Positions 53,433-61,952 of a DNA stretch of 64,000 bases are shown in pieces (positions within the stretch are counted from its first letter, which is position 1; each line of letters opens with the position of its first letter). The DNA lies in NCBI RefSeq assembly GCF_963422545.1, contig NZ_OY730231.1, positions 46,664-110,663 of the forward strand, in the 5' to 3' direction. This DNA comes from an uncultured Flavobacterium sp. (lineage in GTDB: Bacteria; Bacteroidota; Bacteroidia; Flavobacteriales; Flavobacteriaceae). The notes beneath the pieces were generated by a model. That model did not search any database. It had not been told where the DNA came from and saw nothing but the letters and a program-made list of their open reading frames with translations. The translations under genes were made by a program, and so were the position numbers.

Positions 53433-54550
53433 TGAAGTTACTAATTCTTTCATCGGCTCCATTTATATTTAAAGACGGCAAATGCTATGCTTACAGCCCT
53501 TATGTAAAAGAGTTGGTAATTTGGGAAAAATATGCTGATGAAATTGCTTTTTGCTGCCCAGTATGGAAAAAGGAGAATGGATTATTGATTGATGAAATTC
53601 CGTTCAAATTTAGCAAGCACTATAAATTAATTGACTTTAATTTAAGTAGTTTCAGTAATGTTATTAAAAGCATTTTTTGTTCGATCCTAAATACGCTGAT
53701 TATTTTTAAATCGATCTATCAAGCAGATCATATTCATTTGCGATGCCCAGGAAATATTGGTTTGCTAGGAAGTTTTGTTCAGGTCTTTTTTCCAAATAAA
53801 ATAAAATCTGCAAAATATGCGGGAAACTGGGATCCAAAAAGTAAACAACCCTGGACATATAAACTGCAAAAGAAAATCTTAAGTAATACATTCTTTACCA
53901 AAAACATTAAAGTTATGGTTTATGGAGATTGGGAGAAGCAGTCTAAGAACATAAAACCTATGTTTACGGCTACTTACTCAGAATCTGAAAAAGAAACAGT
54001 TGAAAAAAGTAATATTGATTCAGGGATAGAATTTATTTTTGTTGGAAGCTTAGTTGAAGGTAAAAATCCTGTTTATGCCATAAAACTAGTTCAAAAATTG
54101 GCTGAAAGCGGAAAAAATGTAGTTTTAAACCTGTACGGCAATGGCAACGAAAAGGCTTCCTTAGAAAAGTATATCAAAGAAAATAAACTTGAAAATTTTG
54201 TTTTCCTGCATGGAAATCAAAATGGTGAAGCATTGAAAAACGCTTACAAAAAAAGTCATTTTGTTATCTTGCCATCAAAAAGCGAAGGATGGCCAAAAGC
54301 AATTGCAGAAGGAATGTTTTGGGGATGTGTTCCTATTGCTACAAACGTTTCATGCATTCCTTTCATGTTAGATTTTGGCAATCGGGGGATTTTATTAGAA
54401 ATGAATATGGAAAAAGATATTTCCCGAATACTAAATATTTTAGAACAGCAAAATATCTTTGACATTAAAAGCAAGTTATCGGCACAGTGGTCACAAAAAT
54501 ATACAACTGATTTATTTGAATCAGAAATAGAAAAAATACTAAAACCTTGA
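53432..54550 (+). CDS. GT4-family glycosyltransferase
   Basis: This 372-residue GT-B enzyme has LILSSAPFIFKDGKCYAYSP at the start, KYAGNWDPKSKQPWTYK in the acceptor half, and a donor half with FIFVGSLVEGKNPVYAIKL and LPSKSEGWPKAIAEGMFWG, carrying the EX7E motif. The repeat-unit position and sugar are unknown. After it comes the longest gap in the locus (54551-54837). Confidence 0.88.
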   Translation: MKLLILSSAPFIFKDGKCYAYSPYVKELVIWEKYADEIAFCCPVWKKENGLLIDEIPFKFSKHYKLIDFNLSSFSNVIKSIFCSILNTLIIFKSIYQADHIHLRCPGNIGLLGSFVQVFFPNKIKSAKYAGNWDPKSKQPWTYKLQKKILSNTFFTKNIKVMVYGDWEKQSKNIKPMFTATYSESEKETVEKSNIDSGIEFIFVGSLVEGKNPVYAIKLVQKLAESGKNVVLNLYGNGNEKASLEKYIKENKLENFVFLHGNQNGEALKNAYKKSHFVILPSKSEGWPKAIAEGMFWGCVPIATNVSCIPFMLDFGNRGILLEMNMEKDISRILNILEQQNIFDIKSKLSAQWSQKYTTDLFESEIEKILKP

Positions 54551-54837
54551 ATCATACAGTAAAAACCAAAATATTTAAACAATTGCTTTATTTTTGGATC
54601 ACCTAGGGTATTTTTTATACCACTTTTTGCAGAACGTTGGAAGTAAAGTAACTTTAGAAAATAAAATTCGTGATTTTCTTTATTCCAATTTAAAACTGGG
54701 AAATTCTATTTTGTGCTTAATCGCTCCAAGTGACTATAGAGCATACAGGAATTCTTCACTTTTATTACAAGATTTTAAAATATAGTGATTAAGGGTTAAT
54801 GGCTGGGAATATAAATATTTAGCCGAAAAAGAGATAA
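54551..54837 (+). other. 287-base gap, possible gene remnant
   Basis: This is the longest stretch without a convincing gene. It holds a TATTTTTG box at 54589-54596 without a good -33 element. A 63-codon TTG-initiated reading frame (54594-54785) has a protein-like but unrecognised translation and no overlap with its neighbours. It could be a decayed gene, a leader for the next glycosyltransferase, or noncoding. Confidence 0.35.
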
Positions 54838-55926
54838 ATGAGAATCATTCAAATTATAGATTCACTTGAAGCTGGTGGTGCAGAGAAAATGGCCATTAAT
54901 TATGCGAATACTTTATCTAAGAGAATAAAGTTTTCGGGATTAATTGCGACTCGAAAACAAGGCCCGCTTTTAGAACAAATTAATAATAATGTCGATTATT
55001 TATTTTTAGATAAAAAAAAGCGAATTGATTTTAAGTCTATATTTCAGCTAAGAAATTATGTAAAAAAAAATAAAGTAGACTTTATTCAGGCTCACAGTTC
55101 CTCCTTTTTTATTGCTGTTTTAGTAAAATTAACTTTTTTTAAAGTTAAAATAATATGGCATGACCATTATGGAATTTCTCAAGATCTAAAATCAAGAAAA
55201 AATTTAAGTTTAAAATTTGGATCTCTTTTTTTTACTGGAATTATTTCAGTCAATTCAGCTTTAAAAGATTGGGCCCAAGATTATTTGTGGTGTAAAAAGA
55301 TTATTTATTTGCCAAATTTTATTGAAAACGATGTTAGTTTAAATGCTGAGATTTCTTTAAAAGGATTAGAAGGAAAACGAATTGTTTGTGTAGCGAATCT
55401 TCGACCTCAAAAAAATCATGAACTTTTGATTAACGCTGCAAGTATAATTCGAAATAAATTTCCTGACTGGACTTTTCATTTAATAGGAAAAGATTTTGAA
55501 GATAAACATTCTTATGGATTGATGAGAAAAGTTGAAGATTTAAAATTAAAAGAGAATGTCTTTTTTTATGGAACAATTAATAATGTTGCCTCAGTTTTAA
55601 AACAGTCTGAAATTGCAGTTCTTCCATCACTTTCAGAAGGGCTTCCATTAGCTTTGTTAGAGTATGGATTATACGAAATGCCGGTCGTAGTAACAAACGT
55701 GGGAGAAATATCAAAAATAATTACTTCTGAAAAAACAGGATTAATTGTCCTATCAAACGATTTGGAACAATTTACACAAGCGATCCAAAAATTAATTGAA
55801 GATAGAATTTATAGAAAAGCAATAGGTTTAGAGTTAAATAAAGTAATAAAACTAAATTACAGCGAAGAATCAGTTATTGAAAAGTATATTTCATGGTTGA
55901 ATTCTTTATTTAACTTTACCATTTAA
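54838..55926 (+). CDS. GT4-family glycosyltransferase
   Basis: This 362-residue GT-B enzyme begins IIQIIDSLEAGGAEKMAINY, the classical GT4 acceptor-domain start. It has IWHDHYGISQDLKSRKNL in the middle, and VANLRPQKNHELLINAA and LPSLSEGLPLALLEYGLY in the donor domain with the EX7E glutamates. It shares an 8-base spacer with the ligase/polymerase that follows. Donor unknown. Confidence 0.9.
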   Translation: MRIIQIIDSLEAGGAEKMAINYANTLSKRIKFSGLIATRKQGPLLEQINNNVDYLFLDKKKRIDFKSIFQLRNYVKKNKVDFIQAHSSSFFIAVLVKLTFFKVKIIWHDHYGISQDLKSRKNLSLKFGSLFFTGIISVNSALKDWAQDYLWCKKIIYLPNFIENDVSLNAEISLKGLEGKRIVCVANLRPQKNHELLINAASIIRNKFPDWTFHLIGKDFEDKHSYGLMRKVEDLKLKENVFFYGTINNVASVLKQSEIAVLPSLSEGLPLALLEYGLYEMPVVVTNVGEISKIITSEKTGLIVLSNDLEQFTQAIQKLIEDRIYRKAIGLELNKVIKLNYSEESVIEKYISWLNSLFNFTI

Positions 55927-55934
55927 AGTTTATA

Positions 55935-57284
55935 ATGAAAAATAATAAAAATCCATATCTCTCTCTCCTTATATTGCATGCAATAATTGCAGTGGTAGTT
56001 TTTGTAATACCTTTTTTGTCAAAACTTTATGCATTATTAATTCCAATTATTGGATTTTTTATAGTTTATCGAAGTAATAACAAAAACAATGAGGCACTTT
56101 TAGTAGCAGCTTATTTAGTTGGAGTAGAAGTTTTTTTACGAATGACAGGAGGCAATTTTAATAACGAATATGTAAAAGTAACTGTCATCTTTTTCATGTT
56201 GTTAGGGATGATATATAGTAATCTTTCAATAAGTGGATTTATTTATTTTTTCTTTTTACTATTATTAGTTCCAGGTATTTTTCTTGCAATTGTAGTCGCT
56301 AATTTAGATACTGATATTCGTAAAGCGATATTTTTTAATTTATCAGGTCCAATTTGTTTAGCAATTAGTTCTATGTATATGTTTAAAAGGAGAATTTTGT
56401 TTTCGGACCTGCAAAACATAATTAAAGCATTGGGGTTTCCTATTATTACAACTACCGTTTATCTGTTTTTGTATAATCCAAGCGTAAAAGATGTTGTAAC
56501 GGGGACTCAGTCTAATTTTGAGACTTCTGGAGGGTTTGGTCCAAACCAGGTTTCTTCAATTTTAGGTTTGGGGATGTTTATTTTTTTTACACAATTAATA
56601 TTATTTTCAAAATCACAAAAGAGATTGATTTTAAACTCAGTCTTGTTAATTTTTGTAAGTTATAGAGCAATAGTGACTTTTTCCAGAGGTGGGGTAATAA
56701 CAGGAATTATAATGATTGGTTGTTTATTATTTTTGTTGTATTATTTCTCAAACGTTAAGGGTAAAACTAAAATAGGTTTAATTTTTATTTTACTTGGTGT
56801 AACGGCTACAGTAATTTGGACATATACATCCTTACAAACTAATGGGCTTATTGAAAAACGTTACGCCAACCAAGATGCAAAAGGAAAAGCGAAAAAAGAT
56901 CGTTTGGGGGGTAGAGAAGCAGTTTTAGACGCAGATTTTAAACTATTTTTTGATAACCCTATTACGGGAATAGGAGTTGGCGTAGGAAAAGAGCTTCGGA
57001 AAGAATCATTAGGTCAAGAGGTTGCTTCGCATAATGAAATATCTCGGATGTTGAGTGAGCATGGTTTGCTGGGAATATTTGGACTTTTAATACTTTTTAT
57101 TACTCCATTTGTAGTTTATATAAACAACAAACAACATCTGTATTTCTTATCATTTTATCTTTTTTGGTTATTAACTATTAATCATGCTGCTATGCGAATT
57201 GCTGCCCCTGCTTTTGTATATGCTCTAACACTTCTATCTGTTCAGGTAAAAATTCCTGAGAAATCCGAAAATTCGGGCGATTAA
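55935..57284 (+). CDS. O-antigen ligase/polymerase family membrane protein (WaaL/Wzy_C)
   Basis: This 449-residue protein has about eleven hydrophobic segments and the Wzy_C landmarks: RAIVTFSRGGVITGIIMIG, then a large periplasmic loop containing GREAVLDADFKLFFDNPITGIGVG and ASHNEISRMLSEHGLLGIFG. The SRGG and HNE(I/F)xxxLxExG motifs are typical of O-antigen ligases and some polymerases. It may ligate glycan to lipid A core or polymerise a second glycan, since an EpsG-type polymerase is at 17219. The end of the gene overlaps a terminator-like hairpin. Confidence 0.85.
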   Translation: MKNNKNPYLSLLILHAIIAVVVFVIPFLSKLYALLIPIIGFFIVYRSNNKNNEALLVAAYLVGVEVFLRMTGGNFNNEYVKVTVIFFMLLGMIYSNLSISGFIYFFFLLLLVPGIFLAIVVANLDTDIRKAIFFNLSGPICLAISSMYMFKRRILFSDLQNIIKALGFPIITTTVYLFLYNPSVKDVVTGTQSNFETSGGFGPNQVSSILGLGMFIFFTQLILFSKSQKRLILNSVLLIFVSYRAIVTFSRGGVITGIIMIGCLLFLLYYFSNVKGKTKIGLIFILLGVTATVIWTYTSLQTNGLIEKRYANQDAKGKAKKDRLGGREAVLDADFKLFFDNPITGIGVGVGKELRKESLGQEVASHNEISRMLSEHGLLGIFGLLILFITPFVVYINNKQHLYFLSFYLFWLLTINHAAMRIAAPAFVYALTLLSVQVKIPEKSENSGD

Positions 57285-57296
57285 GTTTTTTTTTTT
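57261..57296 (+). terminator. Intrinsic terminator overlapping the ligase gene end
   Basis: CCGAA and TTCGG (within 57265-57276) form a short stem, extended by AAT and ATT flanks with a bulge. A run of eleven T follows at 57286-57296, just after the stop codon at 57282-57284. The stem is modest but the T run is the longest in the locus. It separates the operon from the last gene, which has its own promoter-like box. Confidence 0.5.
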
Positions 57297-57300
57297 ATAA

Positions 57301-57308
57301 TATATTTG
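57301..57308 (+). promoter_or_regulatory. Candidate -7 box for the WbaP/WcaJ-like gene
   Basis: TATATTTG is an exact TAnnTTTG match immediately after the T run. The predicted start of transcription near 57315 lies upstream of the ATG at 57342 but downstream of an in-frame TTG at 57306, so it argues for the ATG as the true start. A clear -33 TTG is not seen. Confidence 0.48.
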
Positions 57309-57341
57309 CTTCAGTTTAACGCCCCTAAACAAATAGAATAT

Positions 57342-58736
57342 ATGCTTTCAAATAAAAAAATGCACTTTGAAATTTCAGAGAGGAAACTTTTGCTTCGTGC
57401 TTTTGATACCTTTTTTGTCTTGTCAATTTTATACCTGCTAAGTTTAGTCTTCAATTATCATTATTTTGTTTTAGAAAGCAATAGGTACTTTGGTCCAGTT
57501 TTGCTTGCTTGCTATATCAATGCTTTTGGGACTATTTTCGAAATGTATAATTTGCAAGTTGCCAGTAATCAATTTCAAATTCTTCGAAGTGTAGTTTTTA
57601 CTGCCACTACAGCTGTTTCGGTTTATCTATTTACACCTGTTTTATCTCCGGAACTTCCTAAACAGCGATTAATTGTATTGATTTTTTATTTTTCGATATT
57701 GATTGTTTTATTGTTGTGGCGCTACTTTTATGCCATTTTTTTGGCATCACATCGATTTTCTCAGAATGTAGTTTTAATCTGTGATCAGAATCAAGTAGAA
57801 GGATTGGTTTTAGGACTTGAAAGCGTAGATCCTCATTATAAAATTGTTGGCTTTGTAAATTCAGACTCAATTTCTGAGGAAGATTTGAAATTTCATTACG
57901 TAAAAGAGATTAAAAAGAATGATTTAGAATCTTTTGTAAATATGAATAATGTTTCAGAGATTGTCATTGCCTCTCAAAAAACGGATGGTATCACCGCTGA
58001 TTTATATCAACAATTACTTCATTTGTTGGAGTCGGGGAATATAATTAGAGAATACACGCAGGTATATGAAAGCAAAACACAACGTATACCCGTTCATTAT
58101 ATTTCTAGGGATTTTTATCGCTTTTTTCCTTTTAGCCGAAGTAATAATAATAAGCTGTATTTATTTGTAATTCGATTTTTTGAATTCTTTTTATCTTCCG
58201 TTGGTTTATTGATTTGCCTTGTTTTTATCCCTTTTATTTTTATCGGAAATCTTATTGCCAATAAGGGGAGTTTGTTTTATACACAAGAACGAGTAGGGAA
58301 AAACGGCGTTGTTTTTAAAATCTATAAGTTTAGAACAATGGTTGAAAATTCAGAAGCTAATGGAATTGTTTTTGCAACTTCAAATGATAAACGTGTAACT
58401 CCATTTGGGAAATTTATGCGTAAATCCAGAATTGATGAATTGCCTCAGTTTATCAATGTTCTAAAAGGCGATATGGCGGTAATTGGCCCAAGGCCTGAAA
58501 GACCATTTTTTGTTGATGAAATTGCGCAAATAATGCCTTTTTATGAAACTCGACATGTCATAAAACCGGGATTAACTGGCTGGGCGCAGGTCAACTATTC
58601 ATACGGAGAATCTATAGATGAGAGTTTGATAAAGCTCCAGTATGATTTATACTACATCAAACATCGAAGTGTTTTTCTTGACTTGAGTATCACTTTTAAA
58701 ACAATTACTACGGTTTTATTTTATCGCGGACAATAA
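57342..58736 (+). CDS. Polyprenyl glycosylphosphotransferase (WcaJ/WbaP-like)
   Basis: This 464-residue initiating enzyme has four N-terminal membrane segments (about 20-140), a CoA-binding-like middle domain (about 145-250), a fifth hydrophobic segment, and the C-terminal catalytic domain. The last shows YTQERVGKNGVVFKIYKFRT, KSRIDELPQFINVLKGDM, GPRPER and KPGLTGWAQV. It transfers a hexose-1-phosphate to undecaprenyl phosphate. It is unrelated to the WecA-like enzyme at 24779, so two lipid-linked glycans can be started. It ends 1 base from the convergent DUF4105 gene. Confidence 0.92.
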   Translation: MLSNKKMHFEISERKLLLRAFDTFFVLSILYLLSLVFNYHYFVLESNRYFGPVLLACYINAFGTIFEMYNLQVASNQFQILRSVVFTATTAVSVYLFTPVLSPELPKQRLIVLIFYFSILIVLLLWRYFYAIFLASHRFSQNVVLICDQNQVEGLVLGLESVDPHYKIVGFVNSDSISEEDLKFHYVKEIKKNDLESFVNMNNVSEIVIASQKTDGITADLYQQLLHLLESGNIIREYTQVYESKTQRIPVHYISRDFYRFFPFSRSNNNKLYLFVIRFFEFFLSSVGLLICLVFIPFIFIGNLIANKGSLFYTQERVGKNGVVFKIYKFRTMVENSEANGIVFATSNDKRVTPFGKFMRKSRIDELPQFINVLKGDMAVIGPRPERPFFVDEIAQIMPFYETRHVIKPGLTGWAQVNYSYGESIDESLIKLQYDLYYIKHRSVFLDLSITFKTITTVLFYRGQ

Positions 58737-58737
58737 T

Positions 58738-59874
58738 TTAGATAATAATAGGAATTGGTTTTTTATTTTGAATTGCGATTCTAACTAAGATTACTCCACT
58801 TGTAATAATCATTGGTAAAACAATAAAAAAGTGTGCTTTGTTGATTATGAAAAGAGAATAAATAACTAAAAAAATTAGGTGTAAAACGGCAAATCGATAA
58901 GACCATTTTTTATTTTTTGCAATTGAAAAAATAACTAAAATTAACAAAAGAGGACTAAGCAGAAGCACATTATAATTCATAGCCAGTTCATGGTGAAAAG
59001 AATAGAATCCCATAAAAACAAAAAGGATTCCTATAAAAGATAATGCTAAAAGATAAATATTATCAATTATTCGCTTGTTTATTAATACTATAAAAAGTAG
59101 AATGATAATATAAGTGAAGATGTTGTTCCACCATGAGATTGGCGTTTCTTTTTCGAACTGCAATAATGTTTTACTGTTACTTACTAAAGGCTTATTCTTA
59201 AAGGTGGTTTTCTCTAAACTATTCTTTAGTTCAAATGGTAAAAATATTTTGGTTCCTAATTGATCTACTTTAGTTCCAAAAATAATACTTGTGCCTAATT
59301 TATCATAGAAATGCCCATCAAAATAGGGGAATAAAATAGAGCGATAAGTAATATCATTATCTCCTTTTTTTGTAATTACTTCTCCATTTAAAGCCTTATT
59401 GATAATTTCAACAACCATCGAGGTACAGTTTTTATCAATAAATTTATAGATATAATAACGATCTTCAGAAAGTAAAGTCGTGTTTAAATTATCAAAAAGT
59501 TTTTGCTTTGTATCCTGCGGAATAAGAAGTTCTTGTTCAAAAACACTCCTTTTCTCATACGTATATTCATTCATGAAATCGACAAATGGATGCACAACGA
59601 CAAAATACTGTAAATCACCTTTTGCAAACTTCATTACAAAATTGGGTGTTCTAAAATCAAAAGCTCCATAATTGTAAACCAAATCAATATTGTTTGTTGG
59701 ATCAGTAACACGAATAGCCGTATGACCAAAATAAGAATACGTTTCGTTGCCCAATCCGCAAGTGATGACGCTTATCTTAGCATCTTTTGATAAAGGTAAA
59801 TTTTGACTGAAACCAATAAAACTTAGTAATAATAGTAAACTAAAAAGTGTTTTTTTGAAAATGACATTTTTCAT
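58738..59874 (-). CDS. DUF4105 membrane protein
   Basis: This 378-residue protein has a signal peptide (MKNVIFKKTLFSLLLLLSFIGFSQ). A periplasmic domain follows, with SYFGHTAIRVTDP and YNYGAFDF, the conserved core of DUF4105 (Lnb-type N-terminal domain). The C-terminal half (about 245-375) has four or five membrane segments. The Lnb family is linked to lipoprotein N-acylation in some bacteria, but the function of this Bacteroidota form is not established to my knowledge. It is convergent with the glycan locus and probably not part of it. Confidence 0.85.
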   Translation of the reverse strand: MKNVIFKKTLFSLLLLLSFIGFSQNLPLSKDAKISVITCGLGNETYSYFGHTAIRVTDPTNNIDLVYNYGAFDFRTPNFVMKFAKGDLQYFVVVHPFVDFMNEYTYEKRSVFEQELLIPQDTKQKLFDNLNTTLLSEDRYYIYKFIDKNCTSMVVEIINKALNGEVITKKGDNDITYRSILFPYFDGHFYDKLGTSIIFGTKVDQLGTKIFLPFELKNSLEKTTFKNKPLVSNSKTLLQFEKETPISWWNNIFTYIIILLFIVLINKRIIDNIYLLALSFIGILFVFMGFYSFHHELAMNYNVLLLSPLLLILVIFSIAKNKKWSYRFAVLHLIFLVIYSLFIINKAHFFIVLPMIITSGVILVRIAIQNKKPIPIII

Positions 59875-59911
59875 AATTTAAAATTTTAAGAAGTTTAAGG
59901 GTTTACAAATA

Positions 59912-60979
59912 TTATCTAAAGATACCTAAATCTACCTTTAAAGAAAAAATATTTGAGTACAAAGCTGTACTTTGATTGCCTAAATCAGTCAAAGCATAAT
60001 CGACCTGAATGCCTTTGTACTTAAAACCCAGACCAATATTAGGTTGAAAATTTACTTTTTCAGTATTGTCTAATTGTGTTACATTCTGAAAATTTCCTGC
60101 TCCCGCTCTCAAAAATACAAGATCAGTATATCCAAATTCAAAACCAAGTGCGGGATCAATACTTACTACTTTTGATGATATGATATCATTAGTTTGCTCA
60201 AAACGCATATTCAAATTTGTTGCAACTAAAAGGCTATAATCATTGTGAAAATCAAACCTTTTTGAAACTCCTAATTGTGCTTTTGGCAGCGTTATTTCCG
60301 TACTTTCAGGCAATTCATTATTTTTTCCTGGAATAGCGTTGGCAATTTTAGCATATTCCTGCTCATCAATATTCCAGACATTATAAGTAGTAGTAATATC
60401 TCGAAGCATTAGACCAAATTTCCAGTCATTTCGCTCAAACTGTAATCCAACATCAAAACCAAAACCCCATGAATTGGCAAATTTTCCAATAATTCTTCTA
60501 ATTATTTTTGCATTTACTCCATATTGAAATCCTTCGACAGGTAGTTTTCTGGCGTATGAAAAAGTAAACCCATAATCGGCAGTTGAGAATAAGCTAATTC
60601 GATTGTAATCAATGTTTCCTTGATTGTCAATCAATTGTGTCGTATCCATAATATCGTCAACACCAAAACGGATCATCGAAATTCCCCAGGCACTTCTGTC
60701 ATCAATTGGGCTTGCGTATCCTATAAAGTCGTATTGTGCAATATTAGCAAAATAGTTGGCATGCATTAAAGATATTTGATGATCTTCAAGATGGGTTAAA
60801 CCTGCCGGATTCCAATAAACAGAATTTACATCATTTGTAGAAGCAACTACTGCGCTCGACATCCCCAATGCGGCAGCATCAACACCAATATTCATAAATT
60901 CATTCGAATATTTTCGAACAGTTTGTCCATAGTGTACAGTGCAACTACTAAATAATAAAAACGCGAGGATTTTCTTCAA
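59912..60979 (-). CDS. PorV/PorQ-family outer-membrane beta-barrel protein
   Basis: This 355-residue protein has a signal peptide ending near HYGQ. The family opening MNIGVDAAALGMSSAVVAS and the NDVNSVYWNPAGL motif typify PorV/PorQ/FadL-like barrels of Bacteroidota. PorV and PorQ work with the type IX secretion system, but this divergent member may have another role; the FadL-like NPAGL motif is shared by all. The start codon is TTG (60977-60979), with a promoter-like box upstream on the minus strand at 61021-61028. Confidence 0.84.
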   Translation of the reverse strand: MKKILAFLLFSSCTVHYGQTVRKYSNEFMNIGVDAAALGMSSAVVASTNDVNSVYWNPAGLTHLEDHQISLMHANYFANIAQYDFIGYASPIDDRSAWGISMIRFGVDDIMDTTQLIDNQGNIDYNRISLFSTADYGFTFSYARKLPVEGFQYGVNAKIIRRIIGKFANSWGFGFDVGLQFERNDWKFGLMLRDITTTYNVWNIDEQEYAKIANAIPGKNNELPESTEITLPKAQLGVSKRFDFHNDYSLLVATNLNMRFEQTNDIISSKVVSIDPALGFEFGYTDLVFLRAGAGNFQNVTQLDNTEKVNFQPNIGLGFKYKGIQVDYALTDLGNQSTALYSNIFSLKVDLGIFR

Positions 60980-61020
60980 CGGATATTTTTTTGCAAACCG
61001 AAGTCTGTTTTAATTTTTAT

Positions 61021-61028
61021 CAAAAATA
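61021..61028 (-). promoter_or_regulatory. Candidate -7 box for the PorV-like gene
   Basis: Read on the minus strand this is TATTTTTG, an exact TAnnTTTG match, 42 bases upstream of the TTG start codon at 60979. No clear TTG -33 element lies 17-23 bases further upstream. Confidence 0.42.
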
Positions 61029-61131
61029 TAATATTTTACTCAGGAAAATTATTCCTTTTGAGAAATATTGCGAAAGAATCATTTTACTTGATAAGCATTT
61101 TATGAAAGAAGAGATTGTATTCAAAATTTAG

Positions 61132-61164
61132 TAACATTTTTTATTACTAATAGTAACAATGTTA
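61132..61164 (+). promoter_or_regulatory. Nested stem-loop upstream of pssA
   Basis: TAACATT (61132-61138) pairs with AATGTTA (61158-61164), and inside it TTACT (61144-61148) pairs with AGTAA (61152-61156). It lies in the divergent 231-base gap 60980-61210, just before an imperfect -7 box (GAAATTTG, 61177-61184) for pssA. It could be an operator for the divergent promoters or a terminator; the role is unproven. Confidence 0.35.
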
Positions 61165-61210
61165 TTTATTTTATGCGAAATTTGTCGTTTCCAAATTAAA
61201 ACTATAAATC

Positions 61211-61942
61211 ATGAATATTAAAAAACACATTCCTAATTTAATTACACTAATTAACCTTTTTTGTGGCTGTATCGCAGTTGTTTTTGTTTCTAGAGGTATT
61301 GAAACAGGTGATTCTTGGAACTATGAAATGGCTTTTTATATGGTGTGTTTAGGGATCTTTTTTGATTTTTTTGATGGTTTTTTTGCCCGATTATTTAAAG
61401 TTTCAAGCCCACTTGGATTACAGCTTGATTCATTGGCAGATATGGTAACCAGCGGTGTTGCGCCAGGTTATGTTATGTATAGTTTGTTTACCAATAGCGC
61501 ACACGAATTAGGAACAAATCCTGCGATTCCGTTTTTAGGATTTATTATAACTTTAGGATCTTGTTACCGATTGGCAAATTTTAATATTGATACACGTCAA
61601 ACAGATTCGTTTATTGGTTTGCCAACTCCGGCAAATGCTCTTTTTATATTGAGTTTGCCTTTGGTTTTGAAATTTTCAGATTCTTTAATGGTATTAGAAA
61701 TATTAACCAATCAATGGGTTTTACTTGCAATCACATTATGCAGTGCTTATATTTTGAATGCTGAAATTCCTTTGTTTGCTTTAAAAATCAAAAAGTTTAC
61801 TGTGAAGGACAATGTACTTCAAATTGTGTTTTTATTGATTTCTTTGCTATTGGTAGTAACGCTTCAATATATAGCAATTCCTCTAATCATCATTTTTTAT
61901 GTGTTATTATCAGTGGTGAATAATTTGTTTTTGAAAAAGTAG
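61211..61942 (+). CDS. pssA: CDP-diacylglycerol-serine O-phosphatidyltransferase
   Basis: This 243-residue membrane enzyme has the CDP-alcohol phosphatidyltransferase signature DG-x2-AR-x8-G-x3-D-x3-D, read from FFDGFFARLF through QLDSLADMV. It also has several membrane segments and the opening IPNLITLINLFCGC. It makes phosphatidylserine, the precursor of phosphatidylethanolamine, in the inner membrane. It is the first gene of a short + strand pair with the GH25 enzyme (10-base gap). Confidence 0.92.
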   Translation: MNIKKHIPNLITLINLFCGCIAVVFVSRGIETGDSWNYEMAFYMVCLGIFFDFFDGFFARLFKVSSPLGLQLDSLADMVTSGVAPGYVMYSLFTNSAHELGTNPAIPFLGFIITLGSCYRLANFNIDTRQTDSFIGLPTPANALFILSLPLVLKFSDSLMVLEILTNQWVLLAITLCSAYILNAEIPLFALKIKKFTVKDNVLQIVFLLISLLLVVTLQYIAIPLIIIFYVLLSVVNNLFLKK

Positions 61943-61952
61943 TTTTATTTGA

